Source: CAZOIA01 sp964579675 (GTDB lineage Bacteria; Planctomycetota; Phycisphaerae; UBA1845; PWPN01). Taken from it: a DNA stretch of 39,120 nucleotides. Position numbers and translations under genes: made by a program. Shown one piece after another: positions 13,917 to 22,765 of this stretch. The stretch lies in NCBI GenBank assembly GCA_964579675.1, contig CAZOIA010000030.1:1-39120 (forward strand). The letters are read 5' to 3'. The notes beneath the pieces are model-generated. The model was not told where the DNA came from. It did no database searches and saw nothing but the letters and a program-made list of their open reading frames with translations. The stretch's first letter is position 1. Each line of letters begins with the position of its first letter.

Positions 13917-15977
13917 GTGTTTGAACGCCGGCTCAAGTTGCTGCTGATCATCCTGGCGGTGCCGACGGCATTGCTCATCTTGCGGCTCGCAGAGTTGCAG
14001 GTCGTTCGTGCAGCCCGCTGCCAGGCCGATGCGCAACGGATGTTGATCACCCCGGTCCGGTTCTTCCCCGGTCTTCGCGGCAGGATCACCGACCGCCAGG
14101 GCCGCACCCTTGCCCGCGATGCCGAGTCCTGGGATATCTGCGTCCACTACCGCGTACTCGCCAGCGATCAGGATTACCTCAGTGCCCTGGCCGGGAGTGG
14201 CTCAGACGCGCAGGACGCTCGCCGGCGACTTGATGACGAGATCGCGGCCTCGTGGCACGCCATCGCCGAACTGACGAACACACCGCTCGAGGAGTTGGCG
14301 CGGGTCCGCGACCGGATCGTGGCGCGGGTGCAGCGGATCAAGGCAATCGTGTCCGAGCGGCGCGGCATCGAGACGGTCGTCCAGGAGGAGCGGATGGCCC
14401 ACCCCGTCATCAAGGGGCTGGGTCAGGACCAGCAGGTGGAAGCCCGTCTGCGGTTGACCGACTACCCGTGGGCCGAGGTCGTTCCCAGTCACATTCGTCT
14501 CTATGCCGGAGGCAAGGCGGTGGGCCACTTTCTTGGACTGCTGCACGAGGTGGACCAGAACGACCTGAACAACGATCCCAACGTGGACGATGAGCTTGCC
14601 CGCTATCTCCCGGGTGACGTCATCGGCTTCTGTGGGGTGGAGGCGCTGGCAGAGCAGAGGTTGCGTGGCCGGCGGGGGCGGGAGCAGGAGGACATCGAAG
14701 GCCGGGCGGTCCGCCCGCCGGTGGCGCCTCAGAACGGCAAGGACCTTCGCCTGACGATCGACCTTCCCCTTCAGCAGGCGCTCTACGATCGGCTGGCGGC
14801 TGCGGTGAGGCGTTACCCGCTCAGCACCGGCGGGGCCGCCGTCGTGCTCGACGTCCCGTCGCGGCAGGTGTTGGCCATGGTGAGTTACCCCTCGTTCGAC
14901 CCGAACGTTCCGTGGCAGGGCCGACTGCTGCTGGCCCGGGACTTGCTCGGCCGGCCCACCATGTTTCGGGCGATCGGCCAGGGCAGATGCTACCCGCCCG
15001 GCTCGATCGTCAAACCGATGATTCTGGCCGGGGCCCTGACGGACGGAAAGGTCGGGCCGACCGAGACGATCACTTGTCACGGCTGCCTGTTTCCCGAGTA
15101 TCCGGACCGTTGGCGATGTGCCGCCAAATGGGGGCACGGGCCGGTCGATCCCGTTTTCTCGATCCAACACAGTTGTAACGTGTTTTACTACGTGATGGCC
15201 GGGCGGATGCGTGTGCCGCGGTTGGCCTACTGGATGTCGCAGTTCGGCCTGGGCCGATTGACGGGAACCGGTTTGCAGGAGGAAAGGCCCGCGAACCTGC
15301 CCACCCGGGGCGGCATGGGCGGGGGCGATGCGCGCAACATGGCCATTGGCCAATGGAAACTCGAGGTCACGCCGATGCAGGTGGCCAACATGGCGGCCAC
15401 CATCGCTTCAGGCGGGTATCGTCCCGTGACGATCCGGGTCGATGGCCCCGAACCTCGACCCGCCATTCGCCTGCCCGTCCCGGACGAGTACTGGCGAATC
15501 GTCCGCCGGGGCATGTATCAGGTCGTCAATGAGGACGGCGGGACGGCGTTCCCGCACGCATGCCTCACCGACACAGGCGATTACGTCCTGTTGGGCAAGA
15601 CCGGCAGTGCCGAGCCGCCGCCGCAGGAATCCCTCTATACCTGCCGTTTCCCCGACGGCCGGACCGAGACCCTCCGGGCCCGGAACCTCAGGGAGCTACT
15701 GGCCCGCTACCCTGGTCATCTCAAGCCCGAGATCACCAGCCAGACCCCGGCGGCCGAGTACCCGACCCACGCCTGGTTCGTCGGATACCTGACCTCCCGC
15801 CAGCGCTGCGAGGCTTCGGTGAGCGGCAGCGACTTCAGCATCGCCATTGCCGTCGTGATCGAGTATGCCGGTCACGGGGGCCAGGTGGCCGGCCCGGTTG
15901 CCCGCGAGATGGTCTACTCGGTCATGCGCCACCGCGGTGCCGGCCGGCCCGAACCGATCGCGGAGGCGATGCGATGA
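13917..15977 (+). CDS. mrdA: Penicillin-binding protein 2 (elongasome transpeptidase)
   Basis: This class B PBP cross-links peptidoglycan in the periplasm during cell elongation. The 686-residue protein starts at a GTG preceded by a modest AGGA-type site. A single membrane helix spans about residues 7-25. The PBP dimerisation domain includes FFPGLRGRITDRQGRTLA. The transpeptidase domain has all three active-site motifs: SxxK as SIVK with Ser363 and Lys366, SxN as SCN (419-421) and KTG (561-563). Most PBP2 proteins have Thr-Phe between Ser and Lys, so Ile-Val is a variant. The roughly 55-residue stretch between KTG and the C-terminal THAWFVGY looks like an insertion. The gene overlaps rodA by 4 nt (ATGA), which matches their known function as a complex. 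Confidence 0.93.
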   Translation: MFERRLKLLLIILAVPTALLILRLAELQVVRAARCQADAQRMLITPVRFFPGLRGRITDRQGRTLARDAESWDICVHYRVLASDQDYLSALAGSGSDAQDARRRLDDEIAASWHAIAELTNTPLEELARVRDRIVARVQRIKAIVSERRGIETVVQEERMAHPVIKGLGQDQQVEARLRLTDYPWAEVVPSHIRLYAGGKAVGHFLGLLHEVDQNDLNNDPNVDDELARYLPGDVIGFCGVEALAEQRLRGRRGREQEDIEGRAVRPPVAPQNGKDLRLTIDLPLQQALYDRLAAAVRRYPLSTGGAAVVLDVPSRQVLAMVSYPSFDPNVPWQGRLLLARDLLGRPTMFRAIGQGRCYPPGSIVKPMILAGALTDGKVGPTETITCHGCLFPEYPDRWRCAAKWGHGPVDPVFSIQHSCNVFYYVMAGRMRVPRLAYWMSQFGLGRLTGTGLQEERPANLPTRGGMGGGDARNMAIGQWKLEVTPMQVANMAATIASGGYRPVTIRVDGPEPRPAIRLPVPDEYWRIVRRGMYQVVNEDGGTAFPHACLTDTGDYVLLGKTGSAEPPPQESLYTCRFPDGRTETLRARNLRELLARYPGHLKPEITSQTPAAEYPTHAWFVGYLTSRQRCEASVSGSDFSIAIAVVIEYAGHGGQVAGPVAREMVYSVMRHRGAGRPEPIAEAMR

Positions 15978-17269
15978 ACCTGGGCATCCCGCTGCCCACC
16001 AAGCACGGTTGGGGCCTGCTGCTGCCGGTGCTTCCGCTCTGTGTGGCGGGGGTGCTGACGATCCAGGCAACCAGCGCGTCTGATCACGCCGGCATCCTGA
16101 CCCGGGATGCCAGCAAGCAGGTCGTATCCGTTGGCGTCGGTCTGGTGGGAATGCTGGCTGCCCTGGGCGTCGGATATCACCGGCTCGGTCGCGTCTCGTA
16201 CGTCCTGTTCGTAGCGTGCACCGCGCTGCTGGTATGCCTGATCCTTGACCACTGGATCGACCTGTCGTTCGTGCCGGTGCGGCGCGGCGCCCGGCGGTGG
16301 ATCCACATGCGTGGCATCCAGCTTCAGCCGTCGGAGATGATGAAGATCGTCTACGTGCTCGCCCTGGCCTGGTACCTCCGCTATCGCCGCAACTACCGCA
16401 CGCTCGGCGGGCTGATCGCCCCGTTCGCCCTGACCCTGGTGCCGATGGCCCTGATCATCATGCAGCCGGACCTCGGCACCGTTATGTTGTTCCTGCCGGT
16501 GTTGTTCGCGGTGCTCTTTGCCGCCGGTGCCAAGGGCAGGCATCTGCTGGTGATCATCTGCCTGGGGCTGTTGTGCGGGCCTTTGTTCTGGTTCAACATT
16601 GCGCCCTATCAACGACTGCGAATCGCCGGGATCCTCCTTCAGAGCGAGCGTCTGCGGGACTACCTCGCCGGGCCGCCGCGGGTGCTCAAGGCTCGCCCCA
16701 CGCGGTGGGACTACCTCCGCCCGGGAAACGCCGACGCCGCCCGGTGGCGGCACGAACTGGACAACTGGGAAGCCAACAGCGGCTACCAGCTAGTCCGGAG
16801 CAAGACCGCCATCGGCAGCGGCGGACGCCTGGGCCGGGGATGGGGCCGGGGTGCCTTTACCGAATACAACTTCCTGCCCGAGAAGCACAACGACCTCATC
16901 TTCGCGATCATCGCCCATCAATGGGGGTTGGTCGGCAGCCTGCTGGTGGTGCTCTGCTATCTGACGATCGTGGTGATCGGATTCGACGTGGCGACGCTCA
17001 CCCAGGACCCGTTCGGCCGGCTGGTCGCGGTGGGCCTATCGACCATGATTGCCGTACAGAGCCTGACCAACCTCTGCATGACGGTCGGCCTGGGCCCCAT
17101 CACCGGCGTCACGCTGCCCTTTGTCAGTGCCGGCGGCTCCAGCCTGATCGCCAGCTTCCTGGCCATCGGCCTGCTCATCAGCGTCGCCCAGCGCCGACCC
17201 GTCCTCATCGCCCACCGGCCCTTCGAGTTCAACGAAGAGGCCGAGAAGTACCAGGCCACAAGGTGCTAA
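15974..17269 (+). CDS. rodA: RodA, SEDS-family peptidoglycan glycosyltransferase
   Basis: RodA polymerises lipid II into glycan strands and works with PBP2. The ATG overlaps the mrdA stop as ATGA; a frame open from 15560 is ignored because it lies inside mrdA. The 431-residue protein has about ten hydrophobic segments. Signature motifs are WIHMRGIQLQPSE, MQPDLGT (Asp166), the extracellular PEKHNDLIF with Asp307 at the position of the catalytic aspartate, and LPFVSAGGSS. An 80-residue soluble stretch (about 215-295, rich in Arg and Trp) sits in the large extracytoplasmic loop and is longer than in E. coli RodA. With mrdA it implies that this organism builds lateral-wall peptidoglycan. Confidence 0.94.
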   Translation: MNLGIPLPTKHGWGLLLPVLPLCVAGVLTIQATSASDHAGILTRDASKQVVSVGVGLVGMLAALGVGYHRLGRVSYVLFVACTALLVCLILDHWIDLSFVPVRRGARRWIHMRGIQLQPSEMMKIVYVLALAWYLRYRRNYRTLGGLIAPFALTLVPMALIIMQPDLGTVMLFLPVLFAVLFAAGAKGRHLLVIICLGLLCGPLFWFNIAPYQRLRIAGILLQSERLRDYLAGPPRVLKARPTRWDYLRPGNADAARWRHELDNWEANSGYQLVRSKTAIGSGGRLGRGWGRGAFTEYNFLPEKHNDLIFAIIAHQWGLVGSLLVVLCYLTIVVIGFDVATLTQDPFGRLVAVGLSTMIAVQSLTNLCMTVGLGPITGVTLPFVSAGGSSLIASFLAIGLLISVAQRRPVLIAHRPFEFNEEAEKYQATRC

Positions 17270-17339
17270 TCGCTGCTCGCCTGTCGAGAGCGAGACGGCG
17301 GGCGGCGCGTTGTTGTTCGCATGCGTGGGTCGGAGGATA

Positions 17340-18329
17340 ATGCCCGGCGTGGCAGAGGAATCGAAACCGAGGATCGTCGTGTCGGAGCGGGCGAGTGAGT
17401 CGGCCATGTCGCGGCTCCGGGCGGCAGGCGAGGTGGTCGTTCTGGCCGAGTGCGACGAGTCAGCCCTGGTGGCGGCGGTGGCCCAGGCCGACGCCCTCGT
17501 CGTTCGGACCTACTCGCAGGTCACCGCCAGGGTGATTGCCGCCGCCAGGAAGGCCAGGCGTCTGCGGGTCATCGGCCGGGCCGGCGTGGGAGTGGACAAC
17601 ATCGATCTCAAGGCGGCGGCCGAGGCGGGTATTCCGGTCGTGTACACGCCGGCCGCGTGCACCGACGCGGTCGCCGACCTGGCGGTGGGGCTGATCCTGG
17701 CGGTCCAGCGACAGATCGTCCACACCGACCACGGGCTGCGCGAAGGTGAATTTGCCTCTCTTCGGGCCGGCACTCCGAAGCCGACGGAACTGCAGCATCA
17801 GAGGCTCGGCGTGATCGGGATGGGGCGGATCGGGACGGCGACGAGCAAGCGGCTGTTTAACGGCTTCGGAATGCGGGTGATTTACCATGACATTCGTGAG
17901 ATCGGGTGGCTGCCCTTCGTGGCCCAGAGCAAGGACAGCGCCGAGGCGGTCTACCGCGAAGCCGACGTAGTCACGCTGCACGTGCCGCTCACCAGGCTGA
18001 CCCGCGGGATGGTCAATGCAGCCGCCCTGGCGCACTTCAAGGAGGGGTCGTACCTGGTCAACACCTCTCGGGGGCCGGTGGTCGATCCGGCGGCAGTGGC
18101 CGACGCACTTGCCTCGGGGCACCTTGCAGGGGCGGCGATCGACGTGCACGATCCCGAGCCGCCGCCGCCGGACTATCCCCTGCTGTCGGCCCCGAACTGC
18201 GTGCTGACACCCCATATCGCCTCGCGAACGAAGGAGGGAATTGCGGCAATGAACGACGTGGTGGACGACGTGATCCGCGTGTTGGCAGGCAATCCGCCGA
18301 TGTATCCCGCCGATCCGGAGCTGTGCTGA
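17340..18329 (+). CDS. D-isomer-specific 2-hydroxyacid dehydrogenase (phosphoglycerate dehydrogenase-like)
   Basis: An NAD-dependent oxidoreductase of about 329 residues. The Rossmann motif GMGRIG lies at 160-165. The catalytic trio is in place: Arg244 in NTSRG, Glu273 in DVHDPEP and His292 in LTPHIAS. The GRAGVGVDNID segment is typical of SerA-like members. No ACT regulatory domain follows, so it is a short-form enzyme. D-3-phosphoglycerate or another 2-hydroxyacid are both possible substrates. The start is ambiguous: the ATG at 17340 has GGAGG only 3 nt away, while the GTG at 17349 has it at 12 nt. It lies 70 nt after rodA, probably in the same transcript. Confidence 0.88.
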   Translation: MPGVAEESKPRIVVSERASESAMSRLRAAGEVVVLAECDESALVAAVAQADALVVRTYSQVTARVIAAARKARRLRVIGRAGVGVDNIDLKAAAEAGIPVVYTPAACTDAVADLAVGLILAVQRQIVHTDHGLREGEFASLRAGTPKPTELQHQRLGVIGMGRIGTATSKRLFNGFGMRVIYHDIREIGWLPFVAQSKDSAEAVYREADVVTLHVPLTRLTRGMVNAAALAHFKEGSYLVNTSRGPVVDPAAVADALASGHLAGAAIDVHDPEPPPPDYPLLSAPNCVLTPHIASRTKEGIAAMNDVVDDVIRVLAGNPPMYPADPELC

Positions 18330-18340
18330 GCCCGGAGATG

Positions 18341-18416
18341 AAACCACGGACGGACAGCGATGCATACGGATAAGGATGATGAAACCGCAGATGAACGCCG
18401 ATGGACGCCGATATTC
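18341..18416 (+). repeat. Degenerate decamer repeat tract between coding genes
   Basis: The tract reads as about seven degenerate 10-nt units such as ACGGACGGAC, GCAGATGAAC, GCCGATGGAC and GCCGATATTC. From memory it is like the ACGGATGAAC-type tandem tracts scattered between genes in planctomycetes and other environmental bacteria; this was not checked. It starts 12 nt after the dehydrogenase stop and ends before the epimerase start. Confidence 0.6.
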
Positions 18417-18454
18417 GCAAGGGGCGGAACCGTCCAAAATGGAGAAGAATACAG

Positions 18455-19390
18455 ATGGCGAAATACCTGGTGACAGGTGGGGCAGGGTTTATCGGGTCGC
18501 ACCTGGTGGAACGGCTGGTCAATGACGCCGAGCCGGTGCGGGTGCTGGACAACTTCTCCAGCGGCAAGCGGGCGAACCTGTCGCCGTTTGCCGGGGCGAT
18601 TGAACTGGTCGAGGGCGATTTGCGAAGCCCCGAGGATTGCCGGCGGGCGTGCGAGGGGGTCGAGATCGTTTTCCATGAGGGAGCGGTGCCCTCGGTGCCC
18701 AAGTCGGTGGAAGACCCGGTGACGTCGCATCAGGCGAACGTGGACGGGACGTTCAATCTCCTGCTCGCGGCGCGGGCGGCCCGGTGCCGGCGGGTGATCT
18801 TCGCCGCCAGCAGCAGCGCGTACGGCGATTTGCCGGAGTTGCCGAAGCGCGAAGCGGTCCGGCCCGAGCCGCTCAGCCCCTATGCGGTCAACAAGCTCAT
18901 CGGCGAGTACTACATGCGGGTCTTCTTTGAATGCTACGGCCTGGAGACCATCTCCCTTCGCTACTTCAACGTGTTCGGGCCACGCCAGGACCCCGAGAGC
19001 CAGTACGCGGCGGCGATACCGGCGTTCGTGAGCGCGATCCTGCATGATGATCCGCCGACGATCTTCGGCGACGGGGAGCAGACTCGCGACTTCACGTACA
19101 TCGACAACGTCGTGTACGCGAACCTGCTCGCCGCCCGGGCCCCGCGCATAAAGGGTGAAGTGGTCAACATCGCCTGCGGCGAGCGGGTGACGGTCAACCA
19201 GATCATCAGCGAGATCAACGAGCTGCTGGGCAAGAGGATCGAGTCGCATTACACCGAACTGCGCCCGGGCGACGTGAAACATTCCCTGGCCGACGTCTCG
19301 CGGGCCAGGGAAGTGATCGGTTACGAGCCGGTCGTGATGTTCGACGAAGGTCTCCGCCGGGCGATCGACTGGTACCGCGAGAACCTGTGA
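18455..19390 (+). CDS. NAD-dependent sugar epimerase/dehydratase (UDP-glucose/GlcNAc 4-epimerase-like)
   Basis: An extended short-chain dehydrogenase of 311 residues. The NAD-binding glycine motif TGGAGFIG is at 7-14. The Ser-Tyr-Lys site is visible as AASSSAYG followed by Tyr143 and Lys147 in SPYAVNK. The substrate region RYFNVFGPRQDPESQYAAAIP and the TRDFTYIDNVV block match nucleotide-sugar epimerases of the WbpP/GalE type. It probably supplies an activated sugar for envelope polysaccharide. The start MAKYLVTGG was chosen because GGAGAA lies about 10 nt upstream. The 18 extra residues of the longer frame come from the decamer repeat. Confidence 0.88.
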   Translation: MAKYLVTGGAGFIGSHLVERLVNDAEPVRVLDNFSSGKRANLSPFAGAIELVEGDLRSPEDCRRACEGVEIVFHEGAVPSVPKSVEDPVTSHQANVDGTFNLLLAARAARCRRVIFAASSSAYGDLPELPKREAVRPEPLSPYAVNKLIGEYYMRVFFECYGLETISLRYFNVFGPRQDPESQYAAAIPAFVSAILHDDPPTIFGDGEQTRDFTYIDNVVYANLLAARAPRIKGEVVNIACGERVTVNQIISEINELLGKRIESHYTELRPGDVKHSLADVSRAREVIGYEPVVMFDEGLRRAIDWYRENL

Positions 19391-19427
19391 ATCAGCTCCT
19401 CTGTGAACTGGATGAAGGATCGGTCCA

Positions 19428-20069
19428 GTGGTCCGACGATCGCACGGGAAGGTCTCTGCCCGCCGGGTGGACATCTGGCCGCGGGCGTGGCGGCGCCGGC
19501 CGATCGCGATGGTCGTGGTCCTGGCGGTGGCCCTGCTGCTCGTGTGGCAGCGGCTGGACGTACCGCTCGGCTCCGATCACGGGCGGTATCACAACAAGAC
19601 CTTCACCTGCGTCAACGTCGTTGACGGCGACACGATCGACATCGGCATCCCGGACGGCAAGTACCCTCACACCCGTATTCGCCTGTGGGGCGTCGATACG
19701 CCGGAGACGTCCAAAAGCCCCAAGGGGGCGATGTACTACGGCGACGAGGCGTCGGCGTTCACGAAGTCGCTCGTGCTCGGCAAGCCGGTGCGGGTGGTGC
19801 TCGCACCGGACAAGGCGCGCGGCAAATACGGCCGGTTGCTCGCCTACGTCTACCTTGCCAACAGCGAGACGATGCTCAACGAGGAGATTCTCGCCCGGGG
19901 CTGCGGCTACGCGGACCGCCGGTTCGACCACGTCTGGAAGCAGCGATTCATCAAGCTGGAACAAGGAGCCCGGAACAGGCAGGCGGGGCTCTGGCAGAAC
20001 GTCACTTTGGAACAGATGCCCGAATGGCGACAGCGCTACGAACAGTGGCGGGCGTCAAGACCCGAATGA
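19428..20069 (+). CDS. Membrane-anchored thermonuclease-like (SNase) nuclease
   Basis: A 213-residue protein starting at a GTG with GAAGGAT about 8 nt upstream. The very basic N-terminus is followed by one hydrophobic helix (about 27-40), so the nuclease domain should face the periplasm or outside, tethered or cleaved. Compared with staphylococcal nuclease, Asp21, Arg35, Asp40 and Glu43 correspond to Asp68, Arg85, Asp90 and Glu93 here. The YGRLLAYV motif carries the Arg87 equivalent. All catalytic and calcium-binding positions are therefore kept. It probably degrades extracellular or periplasmic DNA/RNA. It starts 37 nt after the epimerase gene. Confidence 0.88.
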   Translation: MVRRSHGKVSARRVDIWPRAWRRRPIAMVVVLAVALLLVWQRLDVPLGSDHGRYHNKTFTCVNVVDGDTIDIGIPDGKYPHTRIRLWGVDTPETSKSPKGAMYYGDEASAFTKSLVLGKPVRVVLAPDKARGKYGRLLAYVYLANSETMLNEEILARGCGYADRRFDHVWKQRFIKLEQGARNRQAGLWQNVTLEQMPEWRQRYEQWRASRPE

Positions 20070-20096
20070 TCCCACCAGGTGAGGCGGAGGAGTACC

Positions 20097-21170
20097 ATGG
20101 AGCGAACCGCGGGCCAACTATTGAATCCAGAAAGGGAACTCGGACCTATGACACGACTACTCGCCGCAGCTTGTAAGCCGCCGGGCGCTTCGCGGCAACT
20201 GACAACGTTCAATACCGGGAACCGCTCCAAGACCCGGTCCCTTGAACCCGGAACGCGAGCAACCATCGGCGAGGTGAGCGGAGCGGGATACGTCTCGCGA
20301 CTGTGGATCACGTTCCCGGGCTGGTTCTGGGAGCATTGGAACCCGTCCGCGGTGATCGACCCGGCAATGCTGAAGTCCCTGATCATGCGTATCTACTGGG
20401 ACGGGGCGAAGGTGCCGGCCGTCGAGGCGCCGGTGGGCGATTTCTTCGGGGCGGGCCAATGCGAGTTCAACTCGTTCACCTCGCGGTTCGTGGGCACCTC
20501 CAGCGGGGGGTTCTACAGCCTGTGGCCCATGCCGTACGCCAGGGGCTTTCGCATCGAGTTCGAGAACCGGCACCCCAAGCTCGGGACCGACCTCTTTCTG
20601 AACGTCAGTTATCAGGAACTCGACGCCAGGCCGGCGGGTACCGGGTATTTCTGCACACAGTTTCGCACCGGTCGGCGGCAGCCCGGCGAAGACGCTCTCA
20701 TTCTCGAAGCGCAGGGCAGCGGACATTTCGCCGGTATGATGCTCCACATGCAGGGCGAGCCGATGCACTACCTCTCGTTCCTCGAAGCACCGGAGTACGT
20801 CTACATCGACGACGACTGGGAGTCGCCGCGCTTCGTCGGAACGGGACTGGAGGATTACTTCAACGGCGGATGGTACTTCCGGGACGGCGAGTTTGTCGGC
20901 CCCATGCACGGGGTCCCGCTGAAAGACCCTCTGCGGTCGATGGTGACGATGTACCGGTTTCACGACGCCGACGCGATCGGCTTCGATCGCCGGATCAGGA
21001 TCGCGTTCGTCAATCCGTGGGAAGTCGGTCGCCTCAAACCCTATTGGTATTCATCGGTCGCCTACTGGTACAACGATACGCCGGCCCCCCGGCAGCCGAA
21101 GCTCCCCGGCCACAAGCAGGTCATGCAGTTGTACCGCACCCGCGACCGCGATCACATTTCGATCCCATAG
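20097..21170 (+). CDS. DUF2961 / GH172-family protein
   Basis: The 357-residue protein starts at an ATG with GGAGGAG just upstream (20086-20092). Diagnostic features are the N-terminal FNTGNRS, LEPGTRATIGEVSGAGYVSRLWITF, the middle VGDFFGAGQCEFNSFTSR and the active-site-like FVGTGLEDYFNGGWYF. These are the conserved blocks of DUF2961, now glycoside hydrolase family 172, whose members act on furanosides (fructose dianhydride, arabinofuranose). The Glu in GLEDYF is a candidate catalytic residue. No signal peptide is seen, so it should be cytoplasmic, unlike many family members. It ends 57 nt from the convergent six-hairpin gene. The substrate cannot be predicted. Confidence 0.85.
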   Translation: MERTAGQLLNPERELGPMTRLLAAACKPPGASRQLTTFNTGNRSKTRSLEPGTRATIGEVSGAGYVSRLWITFPGWFWEHWNPSAVIDPAMLKSLIMRIYWDGAKVPAVEAPVGDFFGAGQCEFNSFTSRFVGTSSGGFYSLWPMPYARGFRIEFENRHPKLGTDLFLNVSYQELDARPAGTGYFCTQFRTGRRQPGEDALILEAQGSGHFAGMMLHMQGEPMHYLSFLEAPEYVYIDDDWESPRFVGTGLEDYFNGGWYFRDGEFVGPMHGVPLKDPLRSMVTMYRFHDADAIGFDRRIRIAFVNPWEVGRLKPYWYSSVAYWYNDTPAPRQPKLPGHKQVMQLYRTRDRDHISIP

Positions 21171-21227
21171 TCAGGTCCTCCGGGCTGCAGGTGGATGCGT
21201 GGCTCTTGTCGGGCTGCCCTGCGGGCT

Positions 21228-22568
21228 TTACGAGCTGAGGAATTCCTCCAGCGATCCACCTTCGAGGAGTTGGAAGCTTTCGTGCGTGAGGTCCATCACC
21301 AGGCCGATCCGGCGCGGCGGCGCGGCGGTCGGGTCTTCAAAGATGCGGTGCTGGTACTCGATTCCATCTTTCTCGACGCGGGCAGGTTCACCGCCTCTGG
21401 CATTCAGCCAAGCCGCCGCCTGGGGATGCCTTTCGACCTCGAGGATCGTGTAGAGTGCCTCGATGGTGGACTCGGCGCCCGCGTTGTAGTTGACCTCTGA
21501 CTCGCCATGGAGGCCGTCGTAACCGCGGCCGGTCGCGGGGTCGTACATGGGCGAGCCCGCGGCGTTGTTCCCGGTGAACCACGTGGCGGCCAGACCCGCC
21601 ATCTTCGCGTACTTCTCGTCGGCGGTGGCCTCGAACAGCCGGATCAGCCCGACCGCCACGCAGCGCACGCCATAGGCGATACGCTCGAAATACTGCATGG
21701 CGTGAAGATCGTCGAAGGTGATCGAATGGAGGAAGCCTTCGACCAGCAGCCGGGGATAGAAATGGTCCGCTTCGAGCTTGGCACTGATGACGATGCCCGC
21801 CTCGGCCAGGGCCTGGGTCTGGGAGTTTCCCCACGGGTGCCAGCCATCCCGCCACGAGGCGTGGGCACCGTATGGGAACGTGTTCATGGAGCCGTAGCGC
21901 ATCAGCGCGATCCCCTCGGCAAAGCGGGTGATCATGGTCTGCACGGCCACGGTGGGCTCCGCCCGGTTGAAGGCGGCCAAGCCCAGCAGCAACTCGCTTG
22001 TCGCGTCGGCCCCGTCTTCGCCGATCAGCCACGTGGGAATCGTGCGTCCGAGGTACTCCCGGGTCTGGGGATAACTCTCCAACAGCTTTTCGAGATGGGG
22101 CAGGCTCCGGCGAACACGGTCGGCACACGCCTGGGCGAACTGGGGGTCAGTCGTCTTCAGGGCCCGGGCGCCGGTCCCGAGGGCCCATAGGCCGCGGGCC
22201 ATCCACCATTCCACCCGATCCGCCACGCTCCGCCAGTGCGTCCGGTTGATCTTGAGCCGGTTGTTGACCACGAAGTTGTGGAACCGACCCTCGGGCGTTT
22301 GCATATACATGACGAACCTTAGAAGGGCCTCGGCCCTGGCCCGCGAGTTCTCATCGCCCGTGCTCTCGAAGTGACGCAAATACACCACCGCCGCCCGGGC
22401 GGCATCATCCACACACGCCGTGCCCTCCTCGGAGTCGGCTGCACGCTGGTAATCGGGGGCTTCCGCGTAAATGTGGATCATGCGATACGCCTGCCCGTCG
22501 AGCGTCACCTCTTCTGAGAGATAATCGAGATGCGACAGGTTCACGAGGCTTTGCTGCGCCTTCTCCAT
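21228..22568 (-). CDS. Six-hairpin (alpha/alpha) glycosidase-like protein
   Basis: The 446-residue protein is rich in paired amphipathic helices with repeated Trp/Tyr-lined motifs (VEWWMARGLWALGTG, YGAHASWRDGWHPWGNSQTQALAEAG, NYNAGAESTIEALYTI). This pattern fits an (alpha/alpha)6 toroid as in many glycosidases and lyases. No signal peptide is present. Acidic residues in the loops could be catalytic, but the family cannot be named from sight. It is convergent with the GH172 gene; the two may act on the same carbohydrate. GAGAAG lies immediately before the ATG. Confidence 0.65.
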   Translation of the reverse strand: MEKAQQSLVNLSHLDYLSEEVTLDGQAYRMIHIYAEAPDYQRAADSEEGTACVDDAARAAVVYLRHFESTGDENSRARAEALLRFVMYMQTPEGRFHNFVVNNRLKINRTHWRSVADRVEWWMARGLWALGTGARALKTTDPQFAQACADRVRRSLPHLEKLLESYPQTREYLGRTIPTWLIGEDGADATSELLLGLAAFNRAEPTVAVQTMITRFAEGIALMRYGSMNTFPYGAHASWRDGWHPWGNSQTQALAEAGIVISAKLEADHFYPRLLVEGFLHSITFDDLHAMQYFERIAYGVRCVAVGLIRLFEATADEKYAKMAGLAATWFTGNNAAGSPMYDPATGRGYDGLHGESEVNYNAGAESTIEALYTILEVERHPQAAAWLNARGGEPARVEKDGIEYQHRIFEDPTAAPPRRIGLVMDLTHESFQLLEGGSLEEFLSS

Positions 22569-22652
22569 CTTCTCAGATCCCGGTCAGGAACGGTTGAAGT
22601 CAAATCGGATTCGCCCGTCACGATTCGTCCATCCGGCGTAGAAAACCGGAAG

Positions 22653-22668
22653 TTGACGCCACTGTCAA
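22653..22668. promoter_or_regulatory. Small inverted repeat TTGAC-N6-GTCAA
   Basis: A perfect 5-bp palindrome with a 6-nt spacer lies about 85 nt upstream of the six-hairpin gene. It could be an operator. The right arm on the minus strand also forms TTGACA without a good -10 partner. Such short palindromes occur by chance. Confidence 0.2.
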
Positions 22669-22765
22669 GAGATCGCGGGGCCTGCCCGCCTTGGCCGCTT
22701 CATTCTCGCAGTGTTTCCCATCAGAATCGGACACGACCCTGCTGCCGGAATGCCGGAAACGGGAC

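Noticed and set aside
13169..13924. 251-codon open frame running up to mrdA
   Set aside because: Overlaps rpsO in antisense and the intergenic repeat region; composition is not protein-like.
14202..15353. 383-codon open frame on the minus strand
   Set aside because: Complement of mrdA, whose active-site motifs prove the plus-strand reading.
18173..19474. 433-codon open frame on the minus strand
   Set aside because: Antisense to the dehydrogenase and epimerase genes; no protein features.
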